Positions 59,563 through 64,000 of a stretch of DNA of 64,000 nucleotides are shown piece by piece (within the stretch, counting starts at the first letter, position 1; each line of letters begins with the position of its first letter). Below the pieces are notes generated by a model that was not told where the DNA came from, did not search any database, and saw nothing but the letters and a program-made list of their open reading frames with translations. The translations under genes were made by a program, and so were the position numbers. The stretch is from Adiantum capillus-veneris (Eukaryota; Streptophyta; Polypodiopsida; Polypodiales; Pteridaceae), in NCBI GenBank assembly GCA_014529385.2, contig CM043959.1:48673928-48737927 (forward strand). Direction: 5' to 3'.

Positions 59563-61230
59563 ATGTCGTTATCATTAATTTTTACTTTTCATCCCTTCCT
59601 TTATATTGTAAATAAGCTTTTACAAATAAATTGTATTATATCTATTCCTATAAAGCTTAAATCGCAAGTGGAAGTTGTCAACCCTCTCTTGGATTTGAAC
59701 TTATTGGACCTTGAAGAGAAAGAAGCATTGTCTAGGCTAGCTTTTCATTCTTCTGACTTATCTCGTTCTAGAAACATTTATGTAGCCTTCTCTAGTTTAG
59801 CTCCATTACTTCCTCCGAGACAAGTCGAATTGGACTCTATTTGACTTGACTACAAAGTATGGGATTTTGAGCTCATCAATCATAGGCTCCTTTCTCACTA
59901 GAATCCTTAGCCCTTATGTGTAGCATCTCCCCTGATCTTGTAGAGAATTGTAAAGCCACTGCTATTCAAGAAAAGCACTTACTATCTTCTGATTTCTTTT
60001 TTGAGCTTAGCCAAATCAAGCTTTCTGATATAGGTTATTCTAATGCTCTAATTTGGCACTTATAGCACGAACAAAAGGGTCCATTAACCAAGACAAATTC
60101 AAGGACCCAAAAAATTCCTTAAGAATTGTTGGAATACCTTTAGAACCTTTTTAAAATGTCAATGCAAGAGGTCGGAACCAAACTCATCTTGCACAACCTC
60201 TATCCTTTGGCTAGACCATCTTTTATGGTTTGTCCTCCAGAATTTACCCAAATTTTTCTCATTGTGTGCTGGACCAGCACAAGTCTATGCATTCATTGGG
60301 TGCGTAGCAACTATTCCCATTGAGGTAAGAGCTGCTCTTATTGCATACTTTTGGTTTCATGAGCATATGTTAGAGGCAGCTCGTGGCCTAGTCCTCTATA
60401 GTCCCAATACTCCATTACTCCCAAATCTAGTAAATACTCCTATTGCCAATACCATTGAGTCTATTCTTAAGCCTTCTAAAAACAAAGACTTATTCAAAAG
60501 GCTTCCTTTTACCCCTGTAGAAATCCGCTACCAAAAAGCCAAGACAATTTTGTGGATCAAAGGAATTGGGAGAAACTTCAAAAGCTTTGGATTGCAATGA
60601 TGATGATGAACAGGTTCGCTTCTTAACTAGAAAAGCTAATCATCTCTTCTCTTTTTCCACTAAGAAGAAAAGTAGTAAGAGATTTGTTCATGTCCTATTT
60701 GTTAATAAGTTCTTTGATTTCTTATCACTTGAAACTTTATTTAAAGAGGTTTCAAAGGACTTTAATATTAACAAAACATTTAGGAATTAAACATTAGGTT
60801 TACATGGAAATACACCAAAAACTTATCCACCTTACTATACAAACCCTTGGGAAACTTTTTGCAACTTCTCTTTTCCACTAGAAGAATGTATTTGTTCCAC
60901 TTCAAAAAGATTCAAACCATTTCTCAAAACTTTTGATAACTATGGTTTCCATGTCGTAACTACAAACCAAGAGATATGTAGACATCCATTGCTTAAAGAA
61001 GTGGTTAGCAAAGGCTTTTTCGTATTCCATATGAACCATTGAATCCCAAAGTAATCAGTAATGAATTATGTGATTGTTGGCCAAGAGTGTGTAAATTAAT
61101 GTGCATGAATGAGTCTGTAGCACATCATATATTTATAACAAAGGTAGTTATGAGAGAATTCTCTGTCATTTTTTCCAATCATAGACAGAATCAAAGATCT
61201 TGGTATAAAAATAAAGGTTTATTCTCTTGA
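59563..61230 (+). pseudogene. degenerate coding-like block, family not recognised
   Basis: Successive plus-strand frames read like one decayed protein rather than random DNA. At 59,563-59,844 there is NPLLDLNLLDLEEKEALSRL. From about 59,885 to 60,060, in another frame, there is ENCKATAIQEKHLLSSDFFF. At 60,262-60,600 there is AQVYAFIGCVATIPIEVRA and VEIRYQKAKTILWIKGIG. At 60,566-60,790 there is RFVHVLFVNKFFDFLSLETL. Weaker pieces continue to about 61,230. No reverse transcriptase, integrase, transposase or protease motif is seen. It could be a host pseudogene or an old copy of a viral structural gene. I do not recognise it and give no function. Confidence 0.4.
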
Positions 61231-61560
61231 GCCAATTGAAATTCGAGACTAAATGAACTAATCAATATTTATGTGTGTGTGTGTGTGTGTGAGAGAGAAT
61301 ATAAATATGTGTGTGTGTGTGTGTATGTATCTATAGAATTATGCAAGGTGAAACTTCACTTTAACATTCTAGAACAATAGAATGCAAAAAAATTCAAGAC
61401 ATGTCAATGTGAAATGAAAGATGAAAAAAGAAAATTCATTTACTAATTTATAACTGAAATAACATTTAACGTAAGTTTCAATCATGACTAAGAACATTGA
61501 AAGTATGTCTAACCCAACTCCCCTCTAAGGCTTAATCTAGAAAGCCAAAAACACTCACAA
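61228..61560. repeat. dispersed repeat copy 3
   Basis: Starts TTGAGCCAATTGAAATTCG like copy 1, contains a GT run at about 61,272-61,324, then AACATTCTAGAACAATAGAATG, CATTGAAAGTATGTCTAACCCAACT and AGAAAGCCAAAAACACTC. It continues with AATTGGCCAGAA(C/T)CCCTATGGCCATG to 61,645. Confidence 0.75.
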
Positions 61561-61662
61561 GGCACTTTTTAATTGGCCAGAACCCCTATGGCCATGCTAG
61601 AATTTTTTTTCCCGATAGACGATTCTCTAATATTAAAGCTTGGCGAAAACAAGTATGCCTAA

Positions 61663-61997
61663 GGCCCCTGTCACACTGGGACGGGCAAGAGGTGGCCACT
61701 CCGAGGTGGCGAGCAGCTATTGGCTCTGCGAAAAGGGGAACTTGGGTCGGAGGCCTTGTCAGGTGGGTGGGCATCACCCCTCGGCCAACTTCTCGCACTC
61801 CATGGCCATCTGCAAAAGGCGACGCGGGAGAGCAGATGACAGGCACTGAGCTCTCGCCGTCAGCGTGAAGTGCGATCGTTTCAGCATTTGGCGAGCATTG
61901 GTTTGTTGTTGCAGACGGGCCGCTGCTTCTTTGAAATTGTGTGTGATATGAGAGGGGCTGGCCACCAAGAAAATTGTGCCCCAATCTAACAGGGGCC
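61663..61997. mobile_element. Tourist/Harbinger-like MITE (335 bp)
   Basis: Ends are inverted: left GGCCCCTGTCACACTGGGAC and right (reverse complement) GGCCCCTGTTAGATTGGGGC, 16 of 20 matching. TAA lies on both sides (61,660-61,662 and 61,998-62,000), the three-base target duplication typical of PIF/Harbinger. The interior is GC-rich, unlike the flanks, and has no transposase. It lies 427 bases before the gene at 62,425. Confidence 0.75.
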
Positions 61998-62424
61998 TAA
62001 CCCAACTTAAGGCTTCTTGTAGAAAGCCAAAAACACTCGCAAGGAATTGGCCAGAATCCCTATGGCCATGCTAGAATTTTTTTCCAATATTAAGGCTTGG
62101 CGAAAAAAACACGTTCGCGTTTGTAGTAAGCAACGCTGAATTGCACTCTTTAAAAGCGGGCATGCGCTGCCATCGGTGTACAGTAATCTCCCGTGCCAGT
62201 CAGGTATGTCACCTCAACGCATATGCCCCCCCCCCCCCCCCCCCCCCAAAACACAACAACAACCAACCAAAAGGTCGTTCTCTAGATGATTGATGTCTAC
62301 AAAAGAACTGGGTTGCTGTTGTTGCGAAGCATGTAGGTTCTGTTTGTTGTGGTTTCACCCTTCTTGATCTCACGATTTTGTTCTCCGTTTCTTTGCAGCT
62401 CTCTCTTTCTCTCTTCTCTCATTT
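61998..62424 (+). promoter_or_regulatory. region upstream of the FG/NPF-rich gene
   Basis: It holds a second copy of the AGAAAGCCAAAAAC...ATTGGCCAGAATCCCTATGG block (62,013-62,100), 22 consecutive C (62,226-62,247) and a CT-rich leader before the ATG. TTTCTTTGCAG ending at 62,398 looks like a 3' splice site, so a 5' untranslated intron is possible. TTTAAAAG at 62,149 is only a weak TATA candidate. Confidence 0.4.
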
Positions 62425-63157
62425 ATGGCAAGCAGTCCGTTGAGTCCTTCTTTCTCAAAAGTAAGCTGGAGTAACAACCATGGATTTGGGCACTACCATG
62501 GAAAAGCACTTTTTCAGCAAGCAACAACCCAAGTCGATGACCAAGCTAACAGTTCCTCAATATTTGGTGCCCCAAACAAGGAACATGCTGCGCCGTGTAA
62601 TCCTTTCCAGAGCTCAAGATACCATGATGCTAATGGAAGTTTACCATCAATGTCTACCTGCGGAGCCACGGACGGTGCATTGACCACATCGTTTTCTTTT
62701 GGAATGCCATCATCTTTCGGACATGAGCTGAAATGTCCGCCCCTGCATTCAGCCCAAATATCAGGGTCCAAGCTCAGGCATGAAACAGGTTCGATTTTTT
62801 CGACTGTCGGAGCATCTCCATTCACATCCAAGGCATGCCAAACAACACAAGGCTGCTCATCTGGGTCATCCTTTTCCTGTGGAATAACTCCATCCAATCC
62901 ATTCAAAAAAGCTCCGTCTCTCGCAAATAGCAAAGAGCCGGAGGCAAGGATTTCTTTCCAGGGATCACCAAAACCCTTCTCCTCTTCTTTTGTAAACCCA
63001 TTCTCCACTGCAAAACCAGAGAGAACGACTCTTTTTCAGAAGTCGATAGTTCAGGCTGGCGACAAAACTTCATTCCCTTCAATGATCCAAAAAGAATCAG
63101 ACAGCTCAAAGGGAAGCATGCCAATTGTAACGACCCCTCAATCACCATTTGGACCAG
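62425..63157 (+). CDS. first coding exon of an FG/NPF-rich protein, possibly a nucleoporin
   Basis: The ATG opens 244 codons rich in Ser, Phe, Pro and Thr. There is no membrane segment or enzyme motif. Spaced FG dipeptides (GFG, IFGAP, FSFG, SSFG, SPFGPG) and NPF motifs (CNPFQ, SNPFKK, VNPFST) resemble the disordered FG regions of nuclear pore proteins that bind transport receptors. The exon ends at CCAG with GT at 63,158 and splices in phase to 63,277. I chose this ATG because it is the first in the open frame, after a CT-rich leader. Assignment to a named nucleoporin is not possible. Other disordered plant proteins with NPF motifs, such as endocytic adaptors, are an alternative. Confidence 0.6.
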
Positions 63158-63276
63158 GTGTGACAATCTTGAGGGCAATGATAATTGTGTAACCAGGTTT
63201 ACTGATGTATTAGGATCGTTCTTACTTTGGCATAAATGTTGTGCTAATGATTGTTGCTGTTTTCTCTTGTATGCAG

Positions 63277-63474
63277 GGCCCCCAAAGGAATCCTTTGTTT
63301 GGAGACCTTCAACTTCAGAGGAGAATACCATGTTCAGGCTGGAAGGCAACACCTTGGAATCTCAGGGCTTCTTTCGTACTCCATTAATCCAAGTGATTCC
63401 AGCATCTAGAGGACAGAATGTTGGAGGTCCTGTATCAACATCTTCCTTTCCAATGTTCAATCCAATGAAATCTG
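63277..63474 (+). CDS. second coding exon of the FG/NPF-rich gene
   Basis: It follows TTTCTCTTGTATGCAG. The frame continues exactly from exon 1 (PPKESFVWRPSTSEENTMF, then STSSFPMFNPMKS). It ends before GTAAGC at 63,475. Introns are short (119 bases before, about 195 after). Confidence 0.6.
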
Positions 63475-63669
63475 GTAAGCTTGTAGAAGTATTTATTCAA
63501 CTTACATAACAAAATTTGAGCCAGCGCCGATTTTTAAACTACCCTGCTACAATGTCGGCTTTGTTGAGGATGTTTCAGGACATCACAGGGAGTTGTAGTA
63601 AAGTAAGCAAAACCATGTACTGATTGGCAAAGAAGCTCAAAATAGTGTCATCATGGGGGATCATCTGAG

Positions 63670-63744
63670 CTATGTCTGCTAATTTCAGACAAAAAGGCCC
63701 TCATGGTGTTGCTGGAACTTCATCAGCTTTCTCCCAATCAGTAG
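63670..63744 (+). CDS. third coding exon of the FG/NPF-rich gene, boundaries uncertain
   Basis: The only combination I found that keeps the FG-like frame through exons 2 to 4 uses a weak acceptor at CTGAG (63,669) and a donor GTTATG at 63,745. It gives ANFRQKGPHGVAGTSSAFSQ. The more usual-looking acceptor TTTCAG (63,688) and donor GTAGGT (63,741) lead to a stop in exon 4. A small sequence error or a pseudogene is possible. Confidence 0.35.
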   Translation, partial: LCLLISDKKALMVLLELHQLSPNQ

Positions 63745-63864
63745 GTTATGCAATACTAGATTCTGTTTTTTTTTGCTGGTTTATGGTAACTACGAAAGTA
63801 GTACATTTTTCACTTGCAAAATTACATATTCAATTCGTTGGTTTTCTCTTCGTTTTCTTTGCAG

Positions 63865-64000
63865 CATCTGGGGTATCAATTCCTGGAACAACATCCCCTT
63901 CTCCTACGCTTGGGATCTTAAAGCCCAGCTTTGATAAGACTTGCACTGTGCAAGGGCCAGTATTGGAAACTTTCCGTCCCTTCTTGCCCTTTGATTTTGG
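63865..64000 (+). CDS. fourth coding exon of the FG/NPF-rich gene, cut by the window end
   Basis: It begins after TTCTTTGCAG. The open frame reads GVSIPGTTSPSPTLGIL and ends FLPFDFG at the window edge, again with an FG. The rest of the gene is outside. Confidence 0.5.

Noticed and set aside
61586-61984. 132-codon minus-strand frame
   Set aside because: It lies within the GC-rich MITE; its length reflects low stop frequency in GC-rich DNA and it has no known motif.
62514-63008. 164-codon minus-strand frame
   Set aside because: It is the shadow of the FG/NPF-rich exon, which has better start, splice and composition support.

Overview
The window is plant nuclear DNA, very probably from a seed plant with a large, repeat-rich genome. 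The evidence is the content: plant-type Ty1/copia and Ty3/gypsy (chromovirus and Tat-like) LTR retrotransposons, a tRNA-iMet-type primer binding site, miniature inverted-repeat elements, many CT/CA microsatellites, and one split host gene with short GT-AG introns. I cannot name the species. No bacterial operon, CRISPR array, rRNA gene or convincing tRNA gene is visible.

Layout. 1-4,336 is a decayed gypsy copy (G1). 4,337-6,164 is mostly unassigned. 6,165-8,285 holds a minus-strand chromovirus remnant (LTR plus the end of pol). 8,250-12,895 is a plus-strand chromovirus (A) with its 3' LTR. 13,401-17,311 is a second chromovirus (B), followed by the start of a different LTR. About 17.7-25.89 kb has no gene I can support. 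25,897-31,080 is a complete Ty1/copia element: matching 278-bp LTRs, a 5-bp target duplication and one open 1,393-residue gag-pol. 31,544-42,493 is a 10.95-kb Tat-like gypsy element with 2.73-kb LTRs and a second RNase H domain. 42,494-46,974 is mostly unassigned. 46,975-50,276 is a second copy of the G1 family (G2). It abuts a minus-strand copia internal region without LTRs (50,277-54,290), then a third G-family fragment (G3). 55.3-62.1 kb holds foldback/MITE elements, a dispersed low-copy repeat and a degenerate coding-like block. 62,425-64,000 is the start of a split, FG/NPF-rich gene that runs off the right edge and is possibly a nucleoporin.

How it works together. Apart from the last gene this is a retrotransposon graveyard of mixed age. 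Only the copia element at 25.9-31.1 kb looks able to encode a full machinery. The older gypsy copies have stops, frameshifts and lost catalytic residues: protease DGGA to YGGA, RNase H D to Y or A, integrase E to K or a stop. I found no clearly new biological system. The items most worth checking are the intact copia element, the dual-RNase-H element with its duplicated polypurine tract, the two pol-LTR-leader junctions, the 69-bp tandem array beside a retroviral TATA box, the two foldback elements, and the unidentified coding-like blocks at 4.3-4.8, 45.9 and 59.6-61.2 kb.
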